Position numbers and translations under genes: made by a program. The notes beneath the pieces are model-generated. The model was not told the origin of the DNA. It ran no database searches and saw nothing but the letters and a program-made list of their open reading frames with translations. From Phyllostachys edulis (lineage: Eukaryota > Streptophyta > Magnoliopsida > Poales > Poaceae): 64,000 nt of DNA. The stretch lies in the NCBI GenBank assembly GCA_036346405.1, contig CM070546.1, positions 110,487,684 to 110,551,683 of the forward strand, written 5' to 3'. This document shows positions 22,802-34,529 of the stretch, in pieces. Position 1 is the first letter of the stretch. Every line of letters begins with the position of its first letter.

Positions 22802-23905
22802 TACTTGGCTAATGTATGGCAATGTGCAAACAAATATCACGAGCACTCGGGACCGGGACTCGACTTAATGTCTCTCCGTCGGGGAACCCTTCGCCTCACT
22901 TATCTGCTCCGGTTAGTAATCGCATCTCGATTATTATATTGTTAGTCTCTTATGACTGCTGATTCGTAAGACATTGCAATGACATGCAATGTAATTATTG
23001 GTCGCTATCGCAAATTTCTTATGAAAATGTAGGAACGGCGGGATCGATTGCTTCTCTTGCTAATCTTTCAAGTCAAGATGCGCTCCTAATGTTCACACGA
23101 CGTCCATCGCCGAGAGGCCACCACTGTGTGCTTGCTATTTTCATGATATACTAAAAGGATACCAATATTAGAAAACATTCACAATCGGTGATTGCTAAAA
23201 ATGGATAAAATGGCTACATATATAACTAATTCTCTATATCTATATCATAAATTCTTTTGAAATGTGTCAACATATAATAATTTGTATGTACACTCCTTTC
23301 TATGAATTTGATGATAAGTGCTTGAGACATAAATGTTGATCAAGAGTTCACAATGACAAAATATTGAGAGTTGGAGTTTAACATTTTAGCACTGTGCTTT
23401 TCATGTTCTTAAGCGATTTGCCATGTTATTAGGTTGTTCATCATGATTTAAAGGAATTTTTTTGCTTTGCCAATAGTTAGGTTAATTATCTTTTCATGTA
23501 ATATCAATTCCTAACTTTTGTTGTAAGATGGCACTAATATTAAGTTTTGCTCTATCTCGCAGAACTCCCAAAATGATGCTTTTGTCTGTGAGAAGATTGA
23601 AGCAGAAATTCATGCATGCAAATGGTTGTCTTGATACTTGCTTTTCTTTTATGTACATAAGAGTATGAAATTACTATTTGAATCATCATATGTATAATGT
23701 TGCTTACATTTTCAAACTTGAACTTGAATGTTGTGAGCTTGAAGCTGTTATGATGTCTATACATACATATATATCGTATATTGTGGAATGGATGGATGGG
23801 TGGATTATTTGATTTTTGTGGAATGGATGCATGGATGGATGGATTATTTGATTCTTTGTGGAATGGATTTTAAATGAATTTGTGCAAAATTTGGTTCATT
23901 TGTTT
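22800..23905. other. AT-rich 3' interior of the CACTA element
   Basis: No supported gene. Short GGATGGATGGAT-type tandem repeats occur at about 23784-23845, with a duplicated phrase TTTGTGGAATGGAT. Confidence 0.5.
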
Positions 23906-24492
23906 TGTCGCTTTCGAGTGTTTTGCATTTTCGAGTGTTTTGGCACTCGGAAATTGATATATTTCGAGTATCGACACTGGAAATAAACCAAAAAGTTCCC
24001 GAGTGTCGACACTCGGGAAACGACACTCGGGGCGCCGACAAAACTTTCCCGAGTGTCAACACTCGGGGCGAAATGACACGTGGCAATTCTCAGCCGGATT
24101 TGTCGGAATATTTCCCAAGTGTCGTTTTCGCTATGCACTCGGGAAAATCGCCAGGTGCCACTTTTCGATGGTTTCGTCGGTCAAACGTTGACCCAATCCC
24201 GAGTGTTTTTTGAGCGCTTTACCGAGTGTGAACACTGGGAAATATTCCGTTCTGGTCGCGAGGCCGTTCATTTGGATTTTTTCCCGAATGTGCGAGTTTC
24301 CCGAGTGTAAACAGTAGCACTCGGGAATGTTAAATTTCCCGAGTGTAACACTCGGGAAACTATTATTATCCCGACTAAACTATCCCGAGTGTTGTTTCCC
24401 GAGTGTGACACTCGGGAAATCCATTTCCCGAGTGTTTACCTTCTTGTCCCGAGTGTTTTTGGCACTCGGGAAATATCCTGTTTCTGGTAGTG
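23906..24492. repeat. Right subterminal repeat array of the CACTA element
   Basis: More than fifteen CCCGAGTG/CACTCGGG-type motifs in both orientations lead into the terminal CTGGTAGTG. It is longer and denser than the left array, which is common in CACTA elements. Confidence 0.9.
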
Positions 24493-24495
24493 CAG

Positions 24496-25619
24496 GTTAC
24501 TAGTTTTTGGAGAAGTTCCTTTTGTTCATTATCAAAACAAATATTTAACTGATTTAGTTAGCATATGTTGATATATATGGCACATCATATGATTTGAACC
24601 AAAATGACAATAAAGATACAGAGAACAATGCACCGTAGAGTGTCAATGGATCAGACCCCTGTTCTTATTCATAAAGTCAGCCAGTTGTTCAAATAAGCTC
24701 ATTGTCTGCTATTCATGGTTTGTTAAGAAATAAGGATAGATGGAAGTCAGGGATACCCATTAGCATAAATGAATAATGGAGATTGCAATATATTCTATTG
24801 AAGCCAGCAGCTTGTATGAGAATTTTTGGTAATCCTCTTGTGCATCCATACATGTGCATGTATATGTGTGTTGCGTGCTTTGTGATATGCCCAATATATT
24901 TAGCAGCCAATATATTTAAGGTGATACAAGGATGAGATTTAGTGCCCTTTTTTCTTTTGCAACAATAGAATATTGAGCATTATCTTGCATGCCTAAGAAC
25001 AGTACTGTCTTGTACTGCATGCAAACTTATTCCCTTGTTCATTCTTGCAATGTGTAATGCAAAAGGCATAATGCTCATCTGCGTATGAAAAGAATGATTG
25101 GACTTTAATTTCGTCTTTTCTTTGTTGCATGCTACTTGTTTGTTCTACAACATGTTTTTAAATGAAATGAAAATGCCAAATTGTGTCTCATTTGCCTCAT
25201 CAAGGGTGTAAACTAGAAAAACACATCTATAATTTGATTTTGACCCCCCCATGATTTCAAGCATGCATGCATTGCACGCATATTTGTAGAGAGAGAGAGA
25301 GAGGGAATCTCTCTCTCTCTCTCTCTCTTCTGTAAATAACCCCTCGGTCTACATGGTGGTATTTTCATTACTGTAATAAGAGGGATGATGTCTTACACTC
25401 TCACTAGTTATTTTGTTCATCGAGCGTACTTGCAAGTTGCAAGATCTATTACGTTAAGTCATGCATTAACAAATCCATCCTAGTATTGATAATGCCCCAA
25501 TATTTCTCTAGTGTCCCGTACTAGTCGTTGTCGATGTGTTCAGTCAACTAACAAGATGAGGCGATTTGAGATGCCGAAATTAAATTTTATGCATTCCTTG
25601 ATCTTTGTTAGAGCATCAA
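24496..25619. other. AT-rich DNA right of the CACTA element
   Basis: This continues the DNA interrupted by the CACTA insertion. No coding signal was seen. An inverted microsatellite at about 25288-25328 (GA run, GGGA, then CT run) can fold on itself. Confidence 0.5.
25288..25328. repeat. Inverted (GA)n/(CT)n microsatellite hairpin
   Basis: A GA run is followed within a few bases by a complementary CT run of similar length. Confidence 0.9.
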
Positions 25620-25625
25620 TCTTTG

Positions 25626-26108
25626 CTTTAGGGTTAGGGTTTAGGGTTTAGGTTTAGATTTAGGCTTAGGTTTAGGTTCATGTTTAGGGTTAGGGTTAGG
25701 GTTTAGGTTCAGGTTTAGGCTTAGGTTTAGGTCTTAGGTTTAGGGTTTAGGGTAAAGGCTTTAGGGTTTAGGCTTTTCAAATCGACTTGACAACCCTAAC
25801 CTCATTGCTAGCTTTTCAGATTGACATACAGCACAATACCTCCTTAGCTTTTCAGACCAAAAAGACACAACGAAGACATGACTCTGCAAAGAAAGACGGG
25901 ACAACACTCTACCTAGCCAGTGACAAGACCAGACGAGGTTTAGGGTTTAGGTTTATGTTTAGGTTTAGGGTTAGGGTTTACGGTTTAGGTTCAGGTTTAG
26001 GCTAGGTTTAGGTTTAGGTTTAGGTTTAGGTTTAGGGTTTAGGTTCAGGTTTAGGCTTAGGTTTAGGTCTTAGGTTTAGGGTTTAGGGTTTAGGGTTTAG
26101 GCTTTTCA
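25626..26108. repeat. Interstitial telomere-like repeats in two blocks
   Basis: Degenerate TTTAGGG arrays (TTAGGGTTTAGG, GGTTTAGGTTTAGGC) occupy about 25626-25772 and 25937-26102. TTTAGGG is the plant telomere repeat. Both blocks end in the same phrase, TTTAGGCTTTTCA, so block plus spacer was duplicated as a unit. Confidence 0.88.
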
Positions 26109-26400
26109 GATCGACATGACAACACAATACCTTCTCAGCTTTTTAGACCGAAAAGACATGACGAAGACATGAATGACTCTGCAAAGAAAGACGGGACAAC
26201 ACTCTACCTGGCCAGCTTTTCAGACTGAAAAGACAACACTCTGCAAAGCAGGACATGACTTCTCTCTGCAAAGCAGGACGTGACCCGACGCCTGCTCAAA
26301 TCAGATCGACAGGACAACACTCTACCTCACCAGCTTTTTAGATCGACATGACCACACACTACCTCCTCAGCGTTTCAGACCAAAAAGACAAGACTCTGCA
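25770..26400. repeat. Degenerate tandem repeat interleaved with telomere-like blocks
   Basis: Phrases such as CTTTTCAGA(T/C)CGACATGAC, ACCTCCTCAGC, GACTCTGCAAAGAAAGACGG and GACAACACTCTACCT recur four or more times. They form the region immediately upstream of the TATA box at 26433. Confidence 0.8.
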
Positions 26401-26432
26401 CGAAATTAACCACACTATGCCAACCCTCTGGC

Positions 26433-26440
26433 TTATAAAA
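26433..26440 (+). promoter_or_regulatory. TATA box upstream of the GRF-type gene
   Basis: TTATAAAAGG lies about 80 bp upstream of the ATG at 26519, a plausible core promoter spacing. Confidence 0.6.
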
Positions 26441-26518
26441 GGAGGTGGAAGATATCTGGGAGAGAACACTACACAACCAAACCCAACACTACACCTGAGC
26501 TTCCTTCACCACGCTGGG

Positions 26519-27262
26519 ATGGACGACAGGCAGAGGCAATGGGACGAGATCCGCGAACAAGCAAGGACTACTGGGGCCCGGGAAGAGCGAGCAAGGGCTA
26601 TTGCGGCCCGGGTCGAACAAGAGACGCGTGCCTATGTGACATCTCTTCGTAATGAAGCCCCCCCGTAGCAGCAACCTCATCCTGAACTTTCCAATCGAGC
26701 GTTCGTCGCAACACATGCCAGAGGGGGAGACGCCGCCCCTCTGTTGGTGCAGGGACCTATGCAAGTTCTTCAAGTCCAAACACCAGATTAGCCTGAGCAT
26801 GCATTACTGGGGTTGCGCGAACTACTCCAGTGACTATCCCGACCGATGTTGGGATCGCAGACTATCGGCGGCCGGAAGGACCCGATTCTGATGTGTTCGT
26901 ACTATTTCTCATTCAAAGTACGCACTAACAACCTCTCCCGTCTACCTGTAGTTCCCGGATTCGCTATGTGGCTACCGCAAGTGGATCGACCACGAGATCC
27001 ACCCACATGACCAGCGGTCTCTTGACTTCGACGAGTGGAATGACAAAAGAGACCGCGAGATCCGGAGGAGCGGCGTCAAGAACGACGCAGCGATATCGTC
27101 GGGAGGCGCAAGCTCATCTCGGCGGCGCGAGCACGAGGGCGTGAGGCTCACGAGAGGGAGCGCGAGAGGAAGAGGGAAATGGCGGCCAAGGCCAAAATGG
27201 CTGGCGAGGAGTTCAACGCTGAGCTAGCAAGGAAGGGAAAATGGCCCCAGTCCACGCAGTAG
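26519..27262 (+). pseudogene. GRF-type zinc-finger/coiled-coil protein, frameshifted
   Basis: A TATA-driven gene starts MDDRQRQWDEIREQ with an Arg/Glu/Ala-rich helix. After a frameshift at a run of seven C (about 26657-26663) it enters a zinc-finger-like segment: CWCRDLCK then YWGCANYSSDYPD (about 26740-26845), the C-x-C-x3-C ... C-x-N-Y pattern of plant GRF-type fingers. An intron with a good acceptor (CTACCTGTAG, ending 26951) precedes the second exon (FPDSLCGYRKWIDHE). This runs, with another frameshift near 27062, into a highly charged coiled-coil tail ending GKWPQSTQ and a stop at 27262. Such proteins are widespread in grass genomes, often beside transposons; their function is unknown. 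Confidence 0.55.
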
Positions 27263-27985
27263 GTTTGACCATTCCGTACTAGTTCCTGGAAGGTCTAATT
27301 TATTTCCATTCCAAAAAGGCACATATGTATTGTAGGAGTACTTCGGTTTGTTGCATCGTGCATGATGTTGTTTCTTATGCACGTAACAAAACCATGTGCG
27401 CCATGTTATTCCAAGCTTTATTATGAAGTCTATTTTAATTCGCAACTTTAAATCTCGTTGACTTTTCGTATTCAATTCTTCGCGTAGCAAGGCATCCAAC
27501 ATGAAAAAAATGAGTTTTGGAAGTTTACGGTTTGGTCTACGACCCCAAAGTTATGAAGAGCACCACCTACCATTCCACTAGGATGTCTATGCATCTTTCA
27601 TCAGCGGTACTGTCTAGCATATCTGCATAATTGTGCCTCATGTTGTACCACACGATCTACATATTACTCATTTTTCCAGGATGCATTATGTATCACTTCT
27701 AGGACATGCCCTGGAAATATTGTGAAGTGTCAAAAGTTTGCAAAGCACAAAAAGATTACAGTCCACATATGTATTTACTCTCAGTTAAAAGGATGGTGTT
27801 ATATTTGGTTACGTACAGATGTCTTTATTTTCAAGTTGTCGATTCTTAAATGTTACATGTACATGGTGTTATGCATCACCGTACCTTCAATTATTTTTTA
27901 TCTTTCATAAGGAAGTCCCATTGTTATCATCTTACCACAGGTTCCAGATCTATAAACCCAAATGGAATAATTGTCATAATTTACA
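27263..27985. other. AT-rich DNA after the GRF-type gene
   Basis: Possible 3' untranslated and flanking sequence; nothing else recognised. Confidence 0.45.
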
Positions 27986-27989
27986 AACA

Positions 27990-28395
27990 AACTGGAAGTA
28001 TCCCTGTCATGCCAATCTGGATGGCGTGACACAGCACTACTGTCATACTGTGATAAATGGCATGACACAGGGTACGTTCGGACCATCTCCTCGCCTCTGT
28101 CACGCCAAATAAAAGGGCGTGACAAGGAAGACTTGTCACACCATGGTATATGGCATGAAACATGCCACGCAAGCTCCACGCTGGCGCGGCGCGCGGCCAA
28201 GGGCTTGCGTGGCACCTTTGGCCACGCCGCTACGGGTGGCGTGACAGTGTTATTTTGTTATACCACGGGAGGTGGCGTGACCAAAGGGGTCAGAATTGGA
28301 AATAAAGTTCGCGAGGGGTTAACTTTAAAATATTAATAAAAAAGGATTAAATAATAATAAAAATTCTATGCGCGTTGCTGCGCCATTGATCTTAG
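27990..28395 (+). repeat. Helitron-like terminal repeat, right copy
   Basis: Inverted partner of 12174-12420. Several GGCGTGAC/GTCACGCC motifs are followed by AAAGTTCGCGAGGGGTTAAC, an AT strip, a hairpin (GCGC-GTTGCT-GCGC, 28371-28384) and CTTAG followed by T at 28396. A short GC hairpin about ten bases before CT(A/T)AG, with a following T, is the pattern of a Helitron 3' end. The final tetranucleotide deviates from the CTAG of the left copy. Confidence 0.55.
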
Positions 28396-29135
28396 TTTTT
28401 TTTTGTTTCTTAAATGTACAGAACAAATCTATCTGCTATACAAAGGTCAAGTTTTGATGAAAATGTTTAGTTGGGGTATAGCGTTGTTAGCATTATGTCA
28501 TATGGTAGCAGTCTCTAGGCTAGTAACAACGATAGTAGTAATAGAGAACATCAGTAACATGGTTCACTCTGTACATACGTTGTTGCTAGACAGGAGGTGT
28601 TTATGTTTCAATGATTAGGTAGTTTCTGCCATACATGTGATGATGAGGGATAAAAGCGAACCTATGTAGATAGAGTTATTACACGGACATCACTGGTAGG
28701 TTTGTACATATAAGCAAGACATACATCACAGTGATCCTTGCGATGCGTTATGTAACGACTATCATAGCAGTCTAAGGAGGCAATGAGCGCTTGGCATGCA
28801 TGTCTCAAAAAGATGTGGTAGTAGGCAGCGTGTTGTCATGGTGAAGCACAACATGTAAGTCACGGCATGTAAGCAAAAGCTATACACGAAAGCAGCAACG
28901 GGGTTACGACATATATCATTAGTGTGGCTTGCAAAATAAGGACGTAAATTAACTGAGAGCAATAGTAAAGTTGTAGAACAACACAATTAGCGATATAGGG
29001 TTTAGTTGTAGATCAGTCTTGAGTATGTTTTTAAATGTAGGTAGTTCAGTTTTTCTAGTCTGCAATCATGGATTTGTAAATGTAGGTGAAGTGGGTTTTT
29101 TTTGTTGCATCTTTTACTCATTTGCATAATGGATC
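28396..29135. other. AT-rich DNA left of the solo LTR
   Basis: No coding signal. By continuity across the solo-LTR TSD it joins 37748 onward and could be downstream sequence of the broken minus-strand Helitron, but that is inference. Confidence 0.35.
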
Positions 29136-29800
29136 TACCATGTAACATCCCATAATTTGGATTCTAGGAGTACATAATATAAATGCATTAAAAAATTACT
29201 TTGATCATTTGCATATGAAATATACCATGTTGAATTTGGTTTTTGAATTAAAAGCAAAACTTGAACTACAAACAAATAGGTGCTCAAAAGGAAATAGATG
29301 AAATCTTGTTAAGAAAAATAAGTACAATTACATAAGAACAGAACCTTGTTCGAATTTTAGAGAAAATCATAGAAAGTTTTAACATCTGAAAATTTTACAG
29401 GAGAAACTAAATTAATTCAGAAGCATACAATTTTTTTCATTAAATTCATAAGTCATTTGCTTAGTAAATAAAAACAAGATTTAAATCAGCCCAAAAATCC
29501 TAATTCCTAACCCTATCCTCTCTCTCAGCCTCGCTGACCAGTGGATCCCGCGTGCAGGGGTTGTCTTCCACCTCACCCTCACCACGCCAGTGCATGCCCG
29601 CGAGAGCTCCGTCGTGCACCCACCATTTTTGACCACCTCGCCCCCGGTTTCCACCAGCCGAACCTACCTCATCGCATCGCCTTTACTCCGTGCCCATCCC
29701 CTTGCCCGGCCGCACCTGCGCCTGCCCGTACATCGCCGGGAACCTCCAAGAGCTCCACTGCCTTGCCCGAGCTCTCCTCGTCAATCTCCGCCACCTCCGT

Positions 29801-29810
29801 CTATAAATAG
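29801..29810 (+). promoter_or_regulatory. TATA box of the solo LTR
   Basis: CTATAAATAG within the GC-rich 3' half of the LTR promoter region; transcription would run rightward. Confidence 0.6.
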
Positions 29811-31579
29811 CCATCCCCGAGCTGCGTCTCTTCTTTTCCCATCTAGTGCGCACCTCCCCACCTCTTCTTTCCCACTCAATTGAGCTCTAGAGCTCGGAGA
29901 GGGCAAGCCCTAAAACGACCGTGCACCACCACCTTCGCCCTCGACACCGTGAAGGGTTTGGTGTCAATCCTATCGAGTCATATCGCGTTCCCGAAACCCT
30001 TAATCCCTTCCCCTTACTCAATTTAGACTTTGTTTCACAGGAACGGCTGAATTGCCTCTTCTTCTTCATCTTCGACCAGAGCTGCCGCCTCAAGCACCGC
30101 CAGAGCCTCACTGGACCCCGAGCCAATTCCTTTCGCCAGGAGCTTCGCAGGACCATCACCAAGCTGCTCCGACCACTAGACAACCTTCTTTTTCACCGAA
30201 CCTCTTCTCCACGCAAAGCTCGCCTCGCTGCCTCGGCTCACCATCAACAGCTCATCTCCGACCATCTCTAGACCACCTCCTTGTTCTGGTATGACCCTAG
30301 TAGCATGTAGATACTCATGCGCACGTTGCTTAGTTGAGGGTGTAGCTCATTTGAGCTTTGGCTCTTTACCGTACCCGCTCTTCCGCTCAACACCGGCATG
30401 CTGCCACGCCAGGCCATCTCCGGCCTCGTCGTCGATGCTGGCAGGTGCACAATAACACGAAGGTTCCATTTTGGGAACTCTCCGGTGTTGCTAAGCTCCA
30501 CATCACCAGTGAGATTGTGGGCATGAGTGCCACCGCGCAGCTTTTGCTGGACGAGCCCTGTAGCTCGCCATCAACGCATTAACCGCGGTCATTAAGTCTA
30601 AAACAATCATTAGCTGTCGGATTAGTATTAGATAAGCCGTTGACATGTGGGACCGAGTTAAAACTTAAAGAAAAACTTAAATCAAAATGTTTTCTTAAGT
30701 GAGACTATGACATGCAGGCCCCACGGCTTAAGTGCATAGTGAACCCACCCTCGTGAGCCCATGCGTTGTGCGCGTGGACCCTCGATCTACACACTATGCG
30801 CATAGACCGAGTCGGTGACAATGGACCCCACTTGTCAATTTCTTAACAAAATAGAATGAAAATAGAAAATACGTTTTCAGTTATGTGGAGAATACACTTT
30901 CTCTTACTGGAAAGCGTAAACCTCACTAGTTCATGCACGGGATTACGTTTTCTCTGTTGGAAAGTGTATTTCTCAATTTTCTTTGATTTTCTAAACTGAA
31001 CTAAAATAAAACATTAATAACTTTTGCTACAAAACTCCAAATTGAGTGAAATTTGTCTCTAAATTCATCTAAAATCATAAACTACCCTAATATGTAAAAC
31101 TATTTAATTTTGGTCACTGTTGGTTTTATTGGCGTTATTCAATTCGTTTCCGACTCTTTTGATTTAGACATTGATTGCTCGAGTTATTATTGCGATGACC
31201 AACAAATGATATTTCCAGAACAACAAGAGCAAGGCAAGAACCTTCTTTGATCACGTTGATCCCAGTATTTTAATTATTGTATTTTGTTTTGTAAATCCTA
31301 TTTTGCATGCGTGTATATTTGTATGAAAAATGCTATGATTTGGGAAATTGGTAGTTGTAATCCTATTTGCTGCACATATCTCCTTGTAATATTGATATAT
31401 CACTGTTGTAGCCATTAGAATATGGGTTATACATTATCTAATGTCATTTGGGAGGTTTTGAGTGCGATTATCGTGCAAAGGCAACTAGAACGATGGATTT
31501 TCCGAAAAACTGATAAAAGGACACTATGATAATTTGTGAATTTGAGATATTTTGAAAAATGTCCAAAAATGTATCTCTA

Positions 31580-32791
31580 TGTTGGACCTAAAAGGCGACT
31601 AGAGGGGGGTGAATAGGACCACGATCTCTTTTTCATCTTGATCAAATTCAATACTAATTTCACTCCAATAGCTATGAAAGCTATGAAGATCAATATGCAA
31701 GCATAGCGGAAGACTTGTATTGAATCCAAACAATACCCCGAAGCAAATAGACCTAAGTTACCAAAAACTCAGAGTTGGGCGGTCTGACCTCTCACCATGG
31801 GCGGTCTGATCGGTCACCATGGGCGGTCTGACCTCCAACTAGAAATCGGTCTGACCTCCAAGCCAATGAACAGTAAAATCTGTCCGAACTCAAAATCACA
31901 AATTGGTCTAACTTTTGATCCGTGACTCCAAACTTCATGAAACTTGAAACATACCTTCCTTAGGATGTTAGAAACATATTCCAATCAACGATCATGAAGA
32001 TCGTTGCCAAAGTTCCGACCTTTATCTGTTTTAGTGAATGTTGCTTCAAAACCGAGCCAAATATGAAAACGGTGATTGAGATGGTTTTGTGGGAGGAATC
32101 AATCCAAGATGGCTAAGGATAGTCTCTTATACGTCCTAGCATCCTCAATCGCAAGAAGAATCAAGCCAAAAGCCCTCAAGAGTAAAAACCCCTAAAATCA
32201 CCATTTCTTTCACAAAAACCGGACAAAATTAAAACTTAGATCCAAAAGGTTGCTCGTGGGTGGATTATGATCAAGATGACCTTAGATCATACCCCACACA
32301 TCCCAGCAAGCAAAATCACAGTAAAATCCCAAATAAAAACCTAAGGAACACCAAAAATTCCAAAGGCATCAAAGAGAGAGTAAGAAAAAGATATAACTCA
32401 ACTTGGAGCAAATCTTGCATGGATTGATTGGATAGATGGTATGTTTACAACCACTCCACCATGGAGGACAAAGCTCAACACTTGAGCACTCAAATCAATC
32501 CATCTCTCATGAACCCTAGCCTCTCCACTTTCCTATCCTAGCCCTAAATCCCAAATTAGGGTTTCTAGAATCCAAAGGGTTAAGGAGGTGCTGGCCAGCA
32601 CCCTCCTCTATTTAGAGTGGAGGCTTAGCTTCCAGAAGGAAAACCCTAATGGGCACCCATTAGGCCCACACACAAACGGGTTCACTCACGCATGTATTTT
32701 AAAGCGCCGTCTTCATCTCCTCTTGACCTAATCCGCTTCTCCCCATGTAACATCATTCTAAGATCATGCACATATCCCCATGATATCCACA
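31580..32791 (-). repeat. 3' LTR of the nested copia element
   Basis: 1,212 bp, beginning TGTTGGACCTAAAAGGCGAC on the plus strand. Near 31778-31880 it carries a minisatellite of GGGCGGTCTGACC-like units. Confidence 0.8.
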
Positions 32792-32806
32792 ATCTCCCCC
32801 TTGATG
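32792..32806 (-). other. Polypurine tract of the nested copia element
   Basis: The minus strand reads CATCAAGGGGGAGAT directly before the left LTR. Confidence 0.7.
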
Positions 32807-34529
32807 AACACATTGACAATTTCCCAAAAAATGCAAGTTTTGATGTTTGAAAAGAAAAGAACTCACGTTTTCGCACGAAGGCACAATTTTGTCCAAATGC
32901 AAGAGAAAGCAAAGAAAATGACCAAATTGGCTTCAGAATAGCATAGACAAGTGAGATTGAGCAAAAGAAAGCAAGAAAGCTTTAATTTCCAAAGAAGAGT
33001 AAAAAATCTCACTTAAGGTCCATATGAAAGAACAATTGTTCAAATTGACCTTTGATCATTGTGACGTTGTAAGAATTGCAATTCAAGTTTAGAAATGGCA
33101 ATAAAACCATAAGAATGCAAAAAGGATACTCCCCCTCACTATGATCCTCATTTTTCAGAAAATCCCAAATTTTCAATTTTTCTCCAAATAGCTCCCCCTT
33201 TTTAACACTTTTGATACATCTTCTCCCCCTTTGAGAATGGAGTCATCAAGAAATCACGCCTTCCTCTCGTCTAGAGATGACAAATGCAGAATGAGGAAAA
33301 AACATAATAAAGAGCATGCATGAAATGCTATGGAGTGGCTTCATTTTTTTTGTATTTTTTAATTTTTGAGTACAAGAAGCTTTAGAGATTCCCCAAAAGA
33401 ACAAGCTAGCATTTCTAATATTGCACAAGAACATATCAAGCCTGAAGGCGCTAGTAAGATCATGTTAAGACATATATATCAAAGCTAAGCTAGAAGGCTC
33501 AAAGTAAAGCAATGAATTGTAACAATTTAAGCAAAGCTTCAAATTTAGCAAGTTCATCAACAGGGATCCTAAAATGATAATGGCCATGGCAAAATGTTAA
33601 TGTGAGATAAAAAAGCTAATAATGACCACTTAAGAGACAACCAGGTCCTGAATTGCATCATTTTGCTCAAATTTTCTCAAACGCCCATTTTTCAACAGTT
33701 TTTCATTTGCAATGAACATTGAAGTTGACTAATGGTCTATCTTAGCGAAGAAGATACTGGACTAGGAGCCATCCACAAACTCTTCCTAAGCTTCATCCAG
33801 AAGTTGATTAAAGGTATATCTTAGTGAAGAAGATTCTGGACTAGGAGTCATCCACAAACTCTTCCTAAGCTTCTACCAGGGCGACAGATCTTGAGGTTCA
33901 TGTCAGTTTTGACAAGCAGTCCCTATGAGATCGTCTGGATCATCAAACTATCTTCAAGTTCATGTCTTTGACATGCAGTCTCGTGAGAGTAGTTTGGCAC
34001 ATTTTAACCACAAGATAATCTTTAAATTTGATTTTTCATTTTTCACAAGAACAGTTTTAGATTCTCAAAAGAACAAGAAGCTCAAGTAATGATTAATTCT
34101 AGATTCAAGAGCTAACAAAGCAATTTTGACAGGGCCAGTGTCACAAAAGGAGCACTAATTGCGTAACTAACTAAATAATCCATAAATTGCAATTTTTAGT
34201 TCATGTTGTCTTAACGTTCTAGCTCATTTAGCAAAGACTTAGCAACACATGTGAAAGCATGATAATTCTAGCAAGTCAAAGAACTAGACATGGCATTGAG
34301 CAAGAATTGAAATACCAAAGCTCAAAAGGGTAATAAGCAAAGCTTCATCAATTTAAAAGACAAGCAGTAAAGCTTATATTACAATGCATCTTTTTGGATT
34401 TTCATATGGATGCAATATGATACAATGAGATGCAAGAAAAACTCAAAAAACCTAAAAAGATCAAAAAGATCAACAAGTTCAGAAAAGGTCAGATGAACAA
34501 GGAAAGTTCAGATGTACAAGGAAAGTCCA
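32807..34529 (-). other. Long non-coding 3' stretch of the nested copia element
   Basis: About 1.7 kb between the pol remnant and the polypurine tract with no supported frame. Two near-identical phrases (GAAGAAGAT(A/T)CTGGACTAGGAG and CATCCACAAACTCTTCCTAA) recur at about 33750 and 33825. Confidence 0.5.

Larger units (their letters stand above)
13070..24492 (+). mobile_element. Complete En/Spm (CACTA) DNA transposon
   Basis: The left end is CACTACCAAAATCG and the right end is the reverse complement of CACTACCAGAAACAG. The 3-bp TSD is CAG at 13067-13069 and 24493-24495. Both ends carry many subterminal copies of CCCGAGTG/CACTCGGG in both orientations, where the transposon's own DNA-binding protein would bind. 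Inside are a TNP2-type transposase gene and a second gene of the plant En/Spm type, both broken, plus acquired sequence. At 11,423 bp it is within the range of autonomous CACTA elements. Confidence 0.93.

Noticed and set aside
25626..26108. True chromosome end
   Set aside because: The arrays are degenerate, short and followed by 38 kb of ordinary DNA, so they are interstitial.
28371..28396. Minus-strand reading of this hairpin as the 3' end of the Rep/RPA Helitron
   Set aside because: The CT(A/T)AG plus T signature fits the plus orientation, so it more likely ends the element to its left.
29541..30582. Several proline/serine-rich frames
   Set aside because: They lie in the GC-rich promoter part of the solo LTR, and equivalent regions of the gypsy LTRs give similar shadows.
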